DNA from: Desulfoarculaceae bacterium
GTDB taxonomy: Bacteria; Desulfobacterota; Desulfobulbia; Desulfobulbales; Desulfocapsaceae
Direction: 5' to 3'
Assembly: GCA_019429465.1 (NCBI GenBank)
Contig: JAHYIV010000005.1
Coordinates: forward strand, 62,001 to 126,000
DNA length: 64,000 nucleotides
Below are positions 42,991 to 53,117 of this stretch, in pieces. The translations under genes and the position numbers were made by a program. Position 1 is the first letter of the stretch, and each line of letters begins with the position of its first letter. The notes beneath the pieces were generated by a model. The model worked only from the letters and a program-made list of their open reading frames with translations, did not search any database and was not told the origin of the DNA.

Positions 42991-44346
42991 ATGTTTGAGA
43001 ATCTGACAGACAGGCTGGAAGGAGTCTTCAAAAAACTCCGCGGTCACGGTAAACTGAGTGAAGAAAATATCCAGGAATCCATGCGGGAAGTGCGCATGGC
43101 GCTGCTCGAGGCCGATGTCAATCTCAATGTAGTCAAAGATTTTATTGCCACCGTTACAGAAAAGGCTATTGGCCTTGAGGTTAGCCAAGCGCTGTCCCCA
43201 GGTCAGCAGATCATCAAGATAGTCCATGATGAACTGGTAATCCTTCTCGGCGGCAATACCGAGCAGATTCGCCTTGATGGCCGCCAGCCGGTCATCATTA
43301 TGATGGCGGGCCTGCAAGGTTCCGGCAAGACGACCACAGCGGGCAAGCTTGCCCGCATGCTGAAAGGCAAAGGCAGAAGACCTTATCTCGTCCCTGCCGA
43401 CGTCTATCGTCCGGCCGCCATTGAACAGCTCCAGATCCTGGGTGGCAAGATTGACGTCCCGGTCCATCCCTCCACGACCGAGACCAGGCCAGTTGACATA
43501 TGCCGGCAGGCTGTGACTGTGGCCAGAGAAAAAAATTACGACACCCTTATCATCGATACCGCCGGACGTCTGCATGTCGATGAACTCCTCATGGGTGAGC
43601 TGAAAGAGATCCAGACCGCAATCCAGCCCTCTGAAATCCTTTTCGTGGCCGATGCCATGACCGGACAGGATGCGGTTACCGTTGCCGGCAAGTTCAATCA
43701 GGATCTCGAAATAACCGGTATCGTCCTCACCAAGATGGAAGGTGATGCCCGCGGCGGTGCTGCGCTTTCCATCAAGAATGTCACCGGTAAGCCCATCAAG
43801 TTTGCCGGTGTCGGTGAAGGGCTGGACGCACTTGAGATCTTTCATCCTGACCGGACGGCCTCTCGCATCCTGGGCATGGGTGATGTTCTCACCCTGATCG
43901 AAAAGGCCGAGGCCGTTGTTGACAAGAAGAAAGCCGACAAACTGATCAACAAGCTCAAACAGAACACCTTTACCCTGGAAGACTTTCTCGATCAGATCCA
44001 GCAGATCAAAAAAATGGGATCACTGGAACAGATCATGGCCATGATTCCAGGGATCAACAAACTCAAACAGTTGAAAGACGCACCGCAGCCCAACGAGAAA
44101 GAGTTGTCCAAGACTGAAGCCATTATTCGTTCCATGACCAGGAAAGAACGACATAATTATGCTATTATCAACACCAGTCGCCGGCAACGAATTGCGGCAG
44201 GTTCAGGTACGGATGTGGCCGATGTCAATCGGGTCATAAAAAGTTATTCGACTATGTTGAAGATGATGCAGAAGATGCGCGGCAAGCCCGGCCTGATCAC
44301 CGGCCAGAAAAGACGGAAGCTCCCTAAGGGAGTGCGTAGAATTTAG
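42991..44346 (+). CDS. ffh: Signal recognition particle protein Ffh
   Basis: 451 residues: N domain (about 1-90), G domain with GLQGSGKTTTAGKLA near 107, DVYRPAAIEQL, DTAGRLH, TKMEGDARGG and the closing GVGEGLDALEIFHPDR, then the Met-rich M domain (about 300-440) that binds SRP RNA and signal peptides. Partner receptor FtsY is at 17498. The 4.5S RNA gene was not found in the window. Confidence 0.96.
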   Translation: MFENLTDRLEGVFKKLRGHGKLSEENIQESMREVRMALLEADVNLNVVKDFIATVTEKAIGLEVSQALSPGQQIIKIVHDELVILLGGNTEQIRLDGRQPVIIMMAGLQGSGKTTTAGKLARMLKGKGRRPYLVPADVYRPAAIEQLQILGGKIDVPVHPSTTETRPVDICRQAVTVAREKNYDTLIIDTAGRLHVDELLMGELKEIQTAIQPSEILFVADAMTGQDAVTVAGKFNQDLEITGIVLTKMEGDARGGAALSIKNVTGKPIKFAGVGEGLDALEIFHPDRTASRILGMGDVLTLIEKAEAVVDKKKADKLINKLKQNTFTLEDFLDQIQQIKKMGSLEQIMAMIPGINKLKQLKDAPQPNEKELSKTEAIIRSMTRKERHNYAIINTSRRQRIAAGSGTDVADVNRVIKSYSTMLKMMQKMRGKPGLITGQKRRKLPKGVRRI

Positions 44347-44422
44347 TGCCTTACAGATTATTTTTTTGTTTTTTTTGCAAGAAAATAATCTGCAAGGCAC
44401 TTATCCCGTTCATCGGGGTTAG
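44346..44422. repeat. Hairpin element family 1, copy C
   Basis: Arms 44346-44367 and 44378-44400 around a T-rich loop, with the CCCG..CGGG box at the right side in reverse orientation (44401-44422). It directly follows the ffh stop and probably terminates that transcript before rpsP. Confidence 0.75.
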
Positions 44423-44503
44423 ATATCCCTTCCGGCTGATACAGTCGGAGACAACTCAGGCTTTATTCTTAGTTTTTTAAATACATCAAAGGAGTTATCA
44501 GTA

Positions 44504-44749
44504 ATGGCAGTTCGAATTCGTTTATCCAGGTTTGGCAGAAAGAAAAAACCCTTCTATCGTATTGTTGTTGCAGACAGTGAGCGCCAGCGTGATGGAAAGT
44601 TCCTTGATATCGTTGGCACATACGACCCCATGCAGAATCCTGCCGCAATCACAATCAACGCTGTTAAACTGCAGGACTGGATGGGAAGAGGCGCCCTGCC
44701 ATCTACCACGGTCAAGAGCCTGATCAAGAAAACTCCAGTCAGCGAATAA
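44504..44749 (+). CDS. rpsP: Ribosomal protein bS16
   Basis: 81 residues: AVRIRLSRFGRKKKPFYRIV, VADSERQRDGKFLD and LGTYDP-like VGTYDPM. Classic first gene of the rpsP-rimM-trmD-rplS operon. AAAGGAG precedes the ATG. Confidence 0.97.
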   Translation: MAVRIRLSRFGRKKKPFYRIVVADSERQRDGKFLDIVGTYDPMQNPAAITINAVKLQDWMGRGALPSTTVKSLIKKTPVSE

Positions 44750-44755
44750 CGGGCC

Positions 44756-44986
44756 ATGCAAGATTTGGTCACATATATTGCCAGGTCACTGGTAGACAAT
44801 CCCGATGCGGTCACAGTCACCATGAGTGAGGAAGATGATACCGTCACCATCGGCCTGGCCGTTGCCAAGGAAGATCTGGGCAAGGTGATCGGCAAACAGG
44901 GCCGGACAGCCAGGGCAATGCGTTCTCTTCTTGCAGTCACTGCCGGGAAAGTGAACAAGCGGTCGAGGCTTGATATCCTGGAGTAG
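44756..44986 (+). CDS. khpA: KhpA, KH-domain RNA-binding protein
   Basis: 76 residues with a single KH domain, GxxG loop in VIGKQGRTARAMR. Lies 6 bp after rpsP and before rimM, as in most bacteria. Binds RNA and pairs with KhpB where studied. Confidence 0.92.
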   Translation: MQDLVTYIARSLVDNPDAVTVTMSEEDDTVTIGLAVAKEDLGKVIGKQGRTARAMRSLLAVTAGKVNKRSRLDILE

Positions 44987-45002
44987 CACTATCCAAAAAA
45001 CT

Positions 45003-45557
45003 ATGACTGACGATTTTCACTATCCCGCTGATACCTATATACTGATCGGAAAAATTATTATACCCCACGGTCTGAAGGGTGAAATAAGGATTTTTTCTTT
45101 TGCTGGACAACCCGAAAACATCCAGCACTACAAAAACTTGGTTCTGGTAAGCCCGTCGGGGAAACTTACCCCACCCTATTCTGTCGAGAAGTGTCGGGTA
45201 AAGGGAAAATCAGCTATTGTACGCTTGGCTTCAGTCACTGACCGCAATGGAGCCGAGGCAATTACAGGATGGGGTGTTTTGATTCTCAAAGAGGATCTGC
45301 CGCAACCTGGAGAAGATGAGTTTTACCTGCGCCAACTGGAAGGTCTGACGGTCGAAACCGTCGACGGCCTCAGCCTTGGAACAGTGACAAGTATCATGTC
45401 TAATGGGGCACAAGAGTTACTGGTTGTCCAAGACCAGGATGAAGAATATCTGATTCCCATCCTTGATTCGATTATTCTTCGCTATGATGCTGAAAAGATT
45501 ATAATAGCACCACCGCCAGGACTTCTGGAGATAAACTCCAGAAACAGCACACCTTAG
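45003..45557 (+). CDS. rimM: Ribosome maturation factor RimM
   Basis: 184 residues from the ATG at 45003: [18 protein letters not shown] at the start of the N-domain and a C-terminal PRC barrel ([17 protein letters not shown], then [15 protein letters not shown] and IPILDSI). It assists 30S head assembly. The frame is open 11 codons further upstream into khpA. Confidence 0.94.
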   Translation: MTDDFHYPADTYILIGKIIIPHGLKGEIRIFSFAGQPENIQHYKNLVLVSPSGKLTPPYSVEKCRVKGKSAIVRLASVTDRNGAEAITGWGVLILKEDLPQPGEDEFYLRQLEGLTVETVDGLSLGTVTSIMSNGAQELLVVQDQDEEYLIPILDSIILRYDAEKIIIAPPPGLLEINSRNSTP

Positions 45558-45570
45558 TGTCCCTGGCACT

Positions 45571-46356
45571 ATGATTTTTGACATATTGACCATATTTCCA
45601 CGTCTTATGGATTCACCACTGAATGAATCCATAATTCGCCGGGCCAGAGAGGATAACAGGATTCGTATTGATATCACTGATATCCGGGATTTCTCCCTGG
45701 ACAAACATGCAATGACCGACGACAGGCCCTTTGGTGGCGGCGAAGGCATGGTCATGAAGCCGGAACCTCTGACCGCAGCCCTGCGGGCGGTACAGCTGAA
45801 AAATGGCAGAGGCAGGGTCATCCTGCTCAGCCCGCAGGGTCGTACATATACCCAGAAGGTGGCCGAAGAGCTCAGTTCATTGTCCCACCTGATTCTGGTC
45901 TGCGGCCGCTATGAAGGCCTTGATGAGCGATTTGTGACCGCCTCTGTCGATGAGGAGATCTCAGTTGGTGATTATATCCTGACTGGTGGTGAACTTGCAG
46001 CCATGATTGTGATTGATTCAGTGACCCGGCTTCTTCCCGGTGTTCTCGGCTGTGCAGAGTCCGTTACTCGGGACACATTCAGCCGAGACCTCCTCAAGCA
46101 CCCTCAATACACCCGACCAAGGGTTTTTGAGGGACAGGCGATTCCCGAGATACTCCTGTCTGGAGATCATGCGGCAATCGAGCAGTACAGACTTCTGGAG
46201 TCAGTACGACGTACCTTGGAACGAAGACCTGAGTTAATAAAAAAGAGCAACTTCAGTAAGAGTGAAAAAAAGCTACTCATTAAACATGGTTTATACCAAA
46301 AGATAGAAGCGTTGCCGACAGGTTTGAATGAAGAAGGAAAGACAGAGAAACATTGA
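45571..46356 (+). CDS. trmD: tRNA (guanine-37-N1)-methyltransferase TrmD
   Basis: 261 residues of the SPOUT fold: [44 protein letters not shown] and the knot motif [20 protein letters not shown]. Methylates G37 of tRNAs reading CNN codons and keeps the frame. Overlaps the next gene by 29 bp. Confidence 0.96.
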   Translation: MIFDILTIFPRLMDSPLNESIIRRAREDNRIRIDITDIRDFSLDKHAMTDDRPFGGGEGMVMKPEPLTAALRAVQLKNGRGRVILLSPQGRTYTQKVAEELSSLSHLILVCGRYEGLDERFVTASVDEEISVGDYILTGGELAAMIVIDSVTRLLPGVLGCAESVTRDTFSRDLLKHPQYTRPRVFEGQAIPEILLSGDHAAIEQYRLLESVRRTLERRPELIKKSNFSKSEKKLLIKHGLYQKIEALPTGLNEEGKTEKH

Positions 46357-46930
46357 TATCGCCCTTATCCATTATCCTGTTATCAGCAAGACCGGAGAGA
46401 CCATAGGCTCGGCAGTTACCAATCTTGACCTGCATGACATAGCCAGGGCAGCAAGAACATTCGGGGTCGATAATTATTATATTGTCACTCCCTATAGCGA
46501 CCAGCACATCCTGGTTCACGAGATTCTCGATCACTGGCAGACAGGTTATGGGGCCAAGTACAATCCCGCCCGCAAGTCAGCCCTTGATCAGGTAAGGGTT
46601 GCCAGTTCTCTGGAGGAGACCATCGCCCTGGTGACAGAGCAGAGAGGCCGCAGGCCCCTGATTCTGACCACGAGTGCCCGTGTCCAGAAAAACAGTATCA
46701 GCTACCGGGAATCCCGTGAGCGCCTTGCAACAGGTGAGCCAATGCTGCTCCTGTTTGGCACAGCCCATGGACTTGCCCCGGAGGTAAACGAGACAGCGGA
46801 TCACACCCTGCCTCCGATTGAGAGTACAACCGGCTATAATCATCTCTCTGTTCGTTCAGCGGTTTCGATCATCCTTGATCGACTCCTCGGCGTCCAGGAA
46901 GAGGAATTATATGATGAATGGAAGCCCTGA
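46328..46930 (+). CDS. SPOUT-type RNA methyltransferase adjoining trmD
   Basis: 200 residues of the SAM-dependent family seen next to trmD in many deltaproteobacteria: [47 protein letters not shown] and [18 protein letters not shown], the knot region. Probably methylates an rRNA or tRNA; target unknown. It begins 29 bp inside trmD. Confidence 0.82.
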   Translation: MKKERQRNIDIALIHYPVISKTGETIGSAVTNLDLHDIARAARTFGVDNYYIVTPYSDQHILVHEILDHWQTGYGAKYNPARKSALDQVRVASSLEETIALVTEQRGRRPLILTTSARVQKNSISYRESRERLATGEPMLLLFGTAHGLAPEVNETADHTLPPIESTTGYNHLSVRSAVSIILDRLLGVQEEELYDEWKP

Positions 46931-47003
46931 TAATTTTTATCATGGTTTCCTAAAAGATAGTGGACAACACCCACTTCAACATACTTCAACATAGAGTAAA
47001 ATC

Positions 47004-47378
47004 ATGAGCTTAATAATTGACAGAATCAACCAGGAACAGATGCGATTTGATCACCCTGATTTTCGTCCCGGTGACACCGTAAAAGTACACATCCGCATCA
47101 TTGAGGGAACGAAGGAGAGGATACAGCTCTTTCAGGGTGTGGTCATAAAACGGAAAAACGGCACGATGGATGCCTCTTATACCGTTCGTAAAGTGTCTCA
47201 CGGCATTGGAGTTGAAAAGACCTTTGCCCTGCATAACCCAAGAATTGAGCAGATAGAAGTGGTAAGCCTTGGTCGCGTCCGCCGTTCACGCCTCTACTAT
47301 CTGCGCAGCAGACGCGGCAAGTCAGCACGTATTCGTGAGCGCAGTTCATTCAGACCAACTGCCCCAGCCAAGGCCTGA
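47004..47378 (+). CDS. rplS: Ribosomal protein bL19
   Basis: 124 residues: [47 protein letters not shown] and RRSRLYYLR. Located at the usual place between the trmD group and rnhB. Confidence 0.97.
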   Translation: MSLIIDRINQEQMRFDHPDFRPGDTVKVHIRIIEGTKERIQLFQGVVIKRKNGTMDASYTVRKVSHGIGVEKTFALHNPRIEQIEVVSLGRVRRSRLYYLRSRRGKSARIRERSSFRPTAPAKA

Positions 47379-47385
47379 CAACAAG

Positions 47386-48093
47386 TTGCAACGGGTTGAA
47401 GAACGCCATCATCAAACACTTATAAGTTCACCGGAATGGCACAAACGGCACCTGATTCTTTCTACCGTCGTTCCTGATACCAACGACACCTTCCTCCTTG
47501 AACGTACCCTGCGCACAAGAGGCTTCTCTTGTGTTGCAGGGTTGGATGAAGCAGGCAGAGGACCACTGGCCGGACCGGTGGTCGCTGCCTGTGTCGTTTT
47601 GCCGCCCCGCTGCAATTCTTCTCTTTTTCTTGACTCCAAAAAACTTTCCCCTACCAGGCGTTGCCTGCTGGCCCGCACACTGGTTGACATCGGTGCCTTG
47701 ATGGGTGTTGGAATTGTTTCCACCACAACCATTGATCGGATTAATATCCTGCAGGCGTCTCTTCTGGCCATGAAAAGAGCTGTCGAGAATCTGGCCCTTC
47801 TGTCACCATCACCCGACGTTCTGCTGATTGATGGTAAATTCAAGATCCCGATGGACACCCCCCAGCTTACCTTGATTAAAGGTGAATCGAAGAGTGCCTC
47901 TATTGCCGCCGCCTCCATTCTTGCCAAGGTAACTCGGGACGCGATGATGAAGGAGCTTGCCATCCAGTTTCCAGCCTACAATCTCACCCAGAACAAGGGC
48001 TATCCTACCAGAGAGCATCGTCAGGCCATTGCCAAGTATGGCCCGGCCCTCTGCCATCGCCAGACATTCAAAGGAGTCAAGGAATTTGTCTGA
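47386..48093 (+). CDS. rnhB: Ribonuclease HII
   Basis: 235 residues if the TTG at 47386 is used. The frame is open back into rplS, but any earlier start would overlap it. Active-site motif GLDEAGRGPLAGPVVAA (Asp-Glu-Ala-Gly-Arg-Gly), DSKKLSP and DGKFKIP with a later ASILAKVTRD, all typical. Removes ribonucleotides from DNA. The first about 40 residues are not conserved and the start is uncertain. Confidence 0.92.
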   Translation: MQRVEERHHQTLISSPEWHKRHLILSTVVPDTNDTFLLERTLRTRGFSCVAGLDEAGRGPLAGPVVAACVVLPPRCNSSLFLDSKKLSPTRRCLLARTLVDIGALMGVGIVSTTTIDRINILQASLLAMKRAVENLALLSPSPDVLLIDGKFKIPMDTPQLTLIKGESKSASIAAASILAKVTRDAMMKELAIQFPAYNLTQNKGYPTREHRQAIAKYGPALCHRQTFKGVKEFV

Positions 48094-48478
48094 CAACAGA
48101 AGAAATATTCTCGGTCAAAGGGGTGAAGATCTGGCAGCTGAGCACCTTCTGCACAAAGGGTATCGCATCATTGAACGAAACTACAGGAATCATTTCGGAG
48201 AGATTGATATTATCGCCCTCGATACCACAAGAATGCCAAAGACCTTGGTTTTTATCGAGGTCAAAACCAGAAAGAATACTCTCTTCAGTGCTCCCAGTGA
48301 GGCCGTTACCAGAAAAAAACAGATGCAGATCATCAAGGTAGCCATGGCCTACCTGTCAAAAAACAAGCTGGCAGAAAGTGCAACACGCTTTGATGTAGTA
48401 GCCATTCTCCTGCCTGATAACGGGTTCACCAGGATTGATCTCATCCAGAACGCCTTTGACTTAAGCGACTGTTTTTAA
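48086..48478 (+). CDS. yraN: YraN/UPF0102-family endonuclease-like protein
   Basis: 130 residues from a TTG at 48086 (GGAG upstream), overlapping rnhB by 8 bp. GQRGEDLAAEHLLHKGYRII, then FGEIDIIALD and IEVKTRK, the restriction-endonuclease-like core (E, D, ExK). Function is unsettled, with a link to DNA processing in some species. Confidence 0.9.
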   Translation: MSDNRRNILGQRGEDLAAEHLLHKGYRIIERNYRNHFGEIDIIALDTTRMPKTLVFIEVKTRKNTLFSAPSEAVTRKKQMQIIKVAMAYLSKNKLAESATRFDVVAILLPDNGFTRIDLIQNAFDLSDCF

Positions 48479-48618
48479 GCTCCTGTTTTTTTAAAAAACC
48501 AGTACCATTGGACTTGAATGACCTGCATTACAGAGGATAAGGATGCAGGCCGCAACCATCAATCCTGACAGGAATTTCAGCCTTATCACTGCCTGCAATC
48601 ATTATTTGAACAACTCCT

Positions 48619-49623
48619 ATGCGCCACATTGCCATCACCATGGGTTGCCCTGTCGGAATCGGGCCCGAGATACTGTTAAAATTTTTTGCTCAGGCAGACG
48701 AATTCTCAGAATATTCCCCTGTCATTCTGGGAGATATCGGAGTCCTGCAACGCTGTGCCAGCGAGCTTGGGATCAAGGCTGAATTGCTGCCCTGGAAACC
48801 AGGAGCCCCTGCCCACAAAGGCCAGATTCCGGTCCTTGAGCTCTCCCATTTACCTGCCCGGGACCTGTTCTGGGGACACCCCACAATTGCTACCGGCAAG
48901 GCCATGGTCAGCTATATTGAAAAGGCTGTCAGCCTCATCCTCGAAGGAACCTTCTCGGCAATGGTCACCTGTCCGATTTCCAAAGCAAGCCTTAACAACG
49001 CCGGATATGCCTTCCCGGGTCACACCGAGATGCTGGCCGCACTCACCCGTAGCTCAAATTACGTCATGATGATGGCTGGCAGCAGGTTACGCGTCACCCT
49101 GGCAACCATCCACTGTTCACTGGCCTCGGTTCCAGCACGTCTCAACAAAGAAATTCTGACCGCCCTTATCCAGACCACGGACACGGCCCTGCGCCAGGAT
49201 TTCGGCATCGTCACCCCACGCATAGCGGTAGCAGCGCTCAATCCCCACGCTGGAGAAACTGGTCTTTTTGGTCATGAGGAAGAGGATATTATCCTGCCGG
49301 CCATCGAAAAAATGCAGGCGACCGGAATTCAGATTCAGGGCCCTTTCCCCCCTGATACCATTTTTTTCAAGGCAGCCACCGGGAGCTATGATGCCGTCAT
49401 CTGCATGTACCATGATCAGGGGCTTATCCCCTTCAAGCTTCTTCATTTCAAGGACGGGGTCAATGTCACCCTCGGCCTGCCCATTGTTCGGACCTCTGTT
49501 GACCATGGAACGGCCTACGATATCGCCGGACAGGGCCTTGCAGACCCGGCAAGCCTCGCCGCTGCCGTGGAACTGGCGGCCCTGATTGCCCGGAACCGGG
49601 ACGCTGCTCAAAGATGTGCTTGA
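48619..49623 (+). CDS. pdxA: 4-hydroxythreonine-4-phosphate dehydrogenase
   Basis: 334 residues of the PdxA family in the DXP-dependent vitamin B6 pathway. ITMGCPVGIGPEI at the N-terminus, CPISKASLNNAGYAFPGHTE, ALNPHAGETGLFG and CMYHDQGLIPFK with the metal His, then GLPIVRTSVDHGTAYDIAG. PdxA usually begins TMGDP; here the Asp is Cys. Upstream spacing suggests its own transcript. Confidence 0.92.
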   Translation: MRHIAITMGCPVGIGPEILLKFFAQADEFSEYSPVILGDIGVLQRCASELGIKAELLPWKPGAPAHKGQIPVLELSHLPARDLFWGHPTIATGKAMVSYIEKAVSLILEGTFSAMVTCPISKASLNNAGYAFPGHTEMLAALTRSSNYVMMMAGSRLRVTLATIHCSLASVPARLNKEILTALIQTTDTALRQDFGIVTPRIAVAALNPHAGETGLFGHEEEDIILPAIEKMQATGIQIQGPFPPDTIFFKAATGSYDAVICMYHDQGLIPFKLLHFKDGVNVTLGLPIVRTSVDHGTAYDIAGQGLADPASLAAAVELAALIARNRDAAQRCA

Positions 49624-49844
49624 AAATACGCCCTCACCAACCTTGACCACCTGGCTTCCTTCTGAACGCCTTTTCATTTCACCTTCTACCTTGCATCCTG
49701 TATGGTTGTGATTAAAATACAAAAGAATGCCATCAACGCACTTTTTGCAAAGTACTATTTATGCCTCTTTCATCTCTTTTCTGGCTATCTAACGCATCTT
49801 CAAGGCTATAGTACAATGCAAAAGACAATAGGGTTCAAAATCTG

Positions 49845-50459
49845 ATGAACAAAGGATTACTCATAGTATTTGAAGGGATCGACGGCACCGGAAAATCAAC
49901 CCAGATGTCACTTCTGGCCATTGCCCTGAAAAAAGAGGGCTTTGAGGTCATTGAGACCAGAGAACCTACAGGCGGAAAATTCGGACAGCAGATCAGAGGG
50001 CTCTACACCAATCGCCATGGCGTCACGCCAGAACAGGAGCTGGAGCTCTTTCTCGCTGACCGCCAGGAACATGTCGATCAGGTGCTGACACCAGGACTGC
50101 AGGCAGGTAAGATTATCCTCTGTGACCGCTATTTTCTCTCCACCGCCGCCTATCAGGGTGCCGTCGGTTTTTCTCCAGCTGAGATCATTGCCAAAAACAG
50201 CTTTGCCCCTTTACCCGATCTGGCCCTGCTCTTCTGCATCCCGCCAAAAATCGGCATTGAACGGATTACGGCCGGGCGTGGTGACACTCTCAATGATTTT
50301 GAACAGGAGGCCACTCTGCAAAAGGTCGCCGCTATCTTTGACGGCCTGAGACTCCCCTATATCCAGCGCATTGACGCTTCTGGTTCCATTGATTCCATTC
50401 ATCAGTTGGTATTGGAGGCAGTCACTCCCCTTCTGCGTCACATGAATCATAATGAGTAA
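49845..50459 (+). CDS. tmk: Thymidylate kinase
   Basis: 204 residues. P-loop FEGIDGTGKST, then ETREPTGG, LFLADRQEHV and CDRYFLSTAAYQGA. Phosphorylates dTMP. Overlaps the following lipoprotein gene by 8 bp. The 220 bp before it hold nothing recognisable. Confidence 0.95.
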   Translation: MNKGLLIVFEGIDGTGKSTQMSLLAIALKKEGFEVIETREPTGGKFGQQIRGLYTNRHGVTPEQELELFLADRQEHVDQVLTPGLQAGKIILCDRYFLSTAAYQGAVGFSPAEIIAKNSFAPLPDLALLFCIPPKIGIERITAGRGDTLNDFEQEATLQKVAAIFDGLRLPYIQRIDASGSIDSIHQLVLEAVTPLLRHMNHNE

Positions 50460-52242
50460 CAGGAAAATTTTCATCAGCCGTTATCCATTCACCTTCTTGC
50501 TCATCCTGCTGGGTCTGCAGATATCCTTGGCCGGTTGTGCAGACAAGACACCACATCCCGCTTCTGTTTCTGCTTCTACTTCTACTTCTACTTCTACTGT
50601 CACCCCTGCTTCTGCTCCTGTTCCACCACCAGAGACGGATACTGCTGAAAACAGAGATTTTTCCTGCTCCTATTTTTATTTTCTCTGGGGCGCCCACGCA
50701 GAGAGTAATAAAAAATACAGTGAGGCTCAGGAGGCCTATGAAAAGGCGCTCATCTGTGACCCTGATGCTGATTATGTCCTCAAAAAACTCCCTGTCCTCC
50801 TTATCAGAATGGAGAAGTTGCAGTCAGCGGCACAATGGCTCAGGGAGGCCATCAAGAAAAACCCGAACGACATTGACAATCAACTGCTTCTCGCACGCCT
50901 GGATGTTAATACCGATGATTTTAATGAAGCCATCGAGATCTACGAAACAATCCTTGAGCTTGCCCCTGACAACAGTACCGTACGCCTCCGCCTTGGTTAC
51001 CTCTACAGCCTGCAGGGTCGCTATAAAGAGGGCCAAGAGACCATCAAGGTTCTACTGATCAAGGATCCGGACTCGTACCTGGCTCTCCTTTATCTGGCTC
51101 GCCTGGCCATTCGATCCGCTGATTTTGACACGGCCGCTGTCCTCTATGAAAAAATCCTGCACCAGCACAGGTCTCCAGAGTTAGTGCAGGAAATAATCGA
51201 ATTTTACAGCATGCGCGGGCAGCACGAACGGGTTGAACAACTTTACGCATCCATCCTGGAAAACGAACCTGAGAATGAACAGGCTGCCCTCGGACGCGTC
51301 CACTCCCTCCTTATCCTCAAGCAGGACAGAGAAGCCTTGGAGGAACTTGCCAGGATCCGTTCTTTTACCATCAAACCCGCCGATATTGATCTCATTTCAA
51401 GTCGGGTGTTCATCCACACCCGAAACTTTGACAAGGCCAACGTCCTGCTGGAAAGAATCCTGGCCAAGAAAGAGTCTTCCGCGGCCCGATACATGCTGGC
51501 AGTGATCCGACATGAAGCGAACAATCGCGAGGCGGCACTGGCACATCTCAGAAAGATCATCCATGACGACGAAGAATTTGCAAACAGTATTGCCCTGCAG
51601 ACAAAGATCCTGCTTGACCTGCAAAGAACGCCTGAAGCAATAACCCTGGTCAAAAGATTAATTGATAACCCGGCCCGTCGTCATCCACTCTTCTACAGCC
51701 TTCTCGCGGGCATTCATATGAATCAGAAGCAGCCGGCCAGCAGTCATGACGTCCTGGCAAAAGGGATTGAGCAGTATCCGGACAATGTGCAACTCTCTTT
51801 TGAATATGGGCTGCTGTTGGAGAAAGAAGGAAAACAGAACGAGGCCATAGCCAGGATGGAAAAAGTTCTTGAGCTGCAGCCTGGCCATGTAGAGGCCTTG
51901 AATTACCTTGGATACACCTGGGCTGAGAACAACGTCCACCTTGAAAAGGCATTGGAGTATATACAGAAGGCCATCGAACTTAAACCAAACAATGGCTTTA
52001 TCCTTGACAGCCTGGGCTGGGTCTATTTCCGCATGGGGGAGCTGGAAAAGGCGAGGACAGCGTTGGAACGTGCCATCGTCCTTGAACCGGAGGATCCATA
52101 TATCCACGAGCACCTGGGAGATATCTACCAGGAAAGCGGCCAAAAAGGCAAGGCACGAGATGCCTGGCACAAGGCCAGAGGACTGTTTAAGGATCAGGAA
52201 CTCAAGGAAAAGATTCAGAAAAAAATCGATGCGCTCAAATAA
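50452..52242 (+). CDS. TPR-repeat lipoprotein
   Basis: 596 residues. Hydrophobic leader and lipobox LAGC (Cys29), then a Ser/Thr/Pro-rich stretch encoded partly by four in-frame TCTACT units (50575-50598). From residue 70 to the end there are about a dozen tetratricopeptide repeats (examples ALEYIQKAIELKPNNGFILD and RTALERAIVLEPEDPYIHEH). Such proteins scaffold complexes at the outer membrane. It is coupled to tmk upstream and to a LolB-like gene 1 bp downstream. Confidence 0.88.
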   Translation: MSNRKIFISRYPFTFLLILLGLQISLAGCADKTPHPASVSASTSTSTSTVTPASAPVPPPETDTAENRDFSCSYFYFLWGAHAESNKKYSEAQEAYEKALICDPDADYVLKKLPVLLIRMEKLQSAAQWLREAIKKNPNDIDNQLLLARLDVNTDDFNEAIEIYETILELAPDNSTVRLRLGYLYSLQGRYKEGQETIKVLLIKDPDSYLALLYLARLAIRSADFDTAAVLYEKILHQHRSPELVQEIIEFYSMRGQHERVEQLYASILENEPENEQAALGRVHSLLILKQDREALEELARIRSFTIKPADIDLISSRVFIHTRNFDKANVLLERILAKKESSAARYMLAVIRHEANNREAALAHLRKIIHDDEEFANSIALQTKILLDLQRTPEAITLVKRLIDNPARRHPLFYSLLAGIHMNQKQPASSHDVLAKGIEQYPDNVQLSFEYGLLLEKEGKQNEAIARMEKVLELQPGHVEALNYLGYTWAENNVHLEKALEYIQKAIELKPNNGFILDSLGWVYFRMGELEKARTALERAIVLEPEDPYIHEHLGDIYQESGQKGKARDAWHKARGLFKDQELKEKIQKKIDALK

Positions 52243-52243
52243 G

Positions 52244-53062
52244 ATGCACAGTATTCAGACCAACTCAAGCCCTTTCTGGCTCGTCCTGATCCTGCTGGCC
52301 CTGATCTTAAACGGCTGTGCCGGCAAGCCATGGACCAGTCAGGTGACTGCTGATGAGGCTGCATTCTTCGCCCAGACTTTTGAGGAAATGCAGCAACGCG
52401 ACACCTCCTGTTTCTCCTGCCTCGATGCGGAGACAACCCTCTTCTGGGACAGCCCTGGAAACAAACGATCCATAGCGGGTTTTCTGCAAATCATGCTGCC
52501 GGCATCCGTTAAATTCGTGGTGCTGAACCCACTGGGACAACCCCTTTACGCCTTGGTCAGCGACGGGCAGGAGTTTCAATCGATCAACACCGGCCTGAAG
52601 CAGCACACCTTCGGCAGGATCAGTTCCCTGGCCGCCCAGTACCAGATTCCGGCATCGCTGCTCTCTGAAAACTGGGGGTACTGGCTGACAGGAAGGCTTC
52701 AGGAGAAAAAAGCAATCATTGAAGCCATGCACAGGGATGGCTCGGGGCGAGGTGTCTGGGTCACCCTGCGATATCCGGGCGAGGCGACCTTGGCCAAAAG
52801 TCATCTCCTGATTCAGCCCGAGACAAAACAGCTCCTCGCCCGAATTCTTGTCGATCATCAGGGAAAAACCGTTGCCACTCTCTCCTATGATCAACGAAAT
52901 GGAGAAGAAGACTGTGCGCCGGTCAGCAGCATGACAATCAGCGACCTGCCCTACAGGTCAAAGCTCAGTATCAATTTTACAAAGATCCTTACCGATCGCT
53001 CTTTTAGTGCCGCCAATTTCAGGTTAAAAGTACCCACGGACTATGACAGCCAGGAAATGTAG
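52244..53062 (+). CDS. LolB-like outer membrane lipoprotein (DUF4292-type)
   Basis: 272 residues from the ATG at 52244, 1 bp after the TPR gene stop. Lipobox LNGC (Cys25), then a LolB/LolA-like half-barrel: SCFSCLDAETTLFWDS, GFLQIMLPASVKFVVLNPLG, FQSINTGLKQHTFG, later RGVWVTLRYP and LPYRSKLSINFTKI. Together with the TPR lipoprotein, probably involved in lipoprotein or envelope transport. The assignment to DUF4292 is by pattern, not search. Confidence 0.7.
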   Translation: MHSIQTNSSPFWLVLILLALILNGCAGKPWTSQVTADEAAFFAQTFEEMQQRDTSCFSCLDAETTLFWDSPGNKRSIAGFLQIMLPASVKFVVLNPLGQPLYALVSDGQEFQSINTGLKQHTFGRISSLAAQYQIPASLLSENWGYWLTGRLQEKKAIIEAMHRDGSGRGVWVTLRYPGEATLAKSHLLIQPETKQLLARILVDHQGKTVATLSYDQRNGEEDCAPVSSMTISDLPYRSKLSINFTKILTDRSFSAANFRLKVPTDYDSQEM

Positions 53063-53114
53063 AAGCCGTTAACAAACGAGCAAAGCTTTTCTTGCTCATT
53101 TGTTAACGGCTTCT
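53061..53114. terminator. 23-bp-stem hairpin after the LolB-like gene
   Basis: AGAAGCCGTTAACAAACGAG begins the left arm; the right arm pairs at 22 of 23 positions. It overlaps the gene's stop codon and is a likely terminator. Confidence 0.65.
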
Positions 53115-53117
53115 TAT

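Noticed and set aside
50575-50598. Phase-variable microsatellite (TCTACT)4 in the TPR lipoprotein gene
   Set aside because: The unit is 6 bp, so slippage keeps the frame; only four units.
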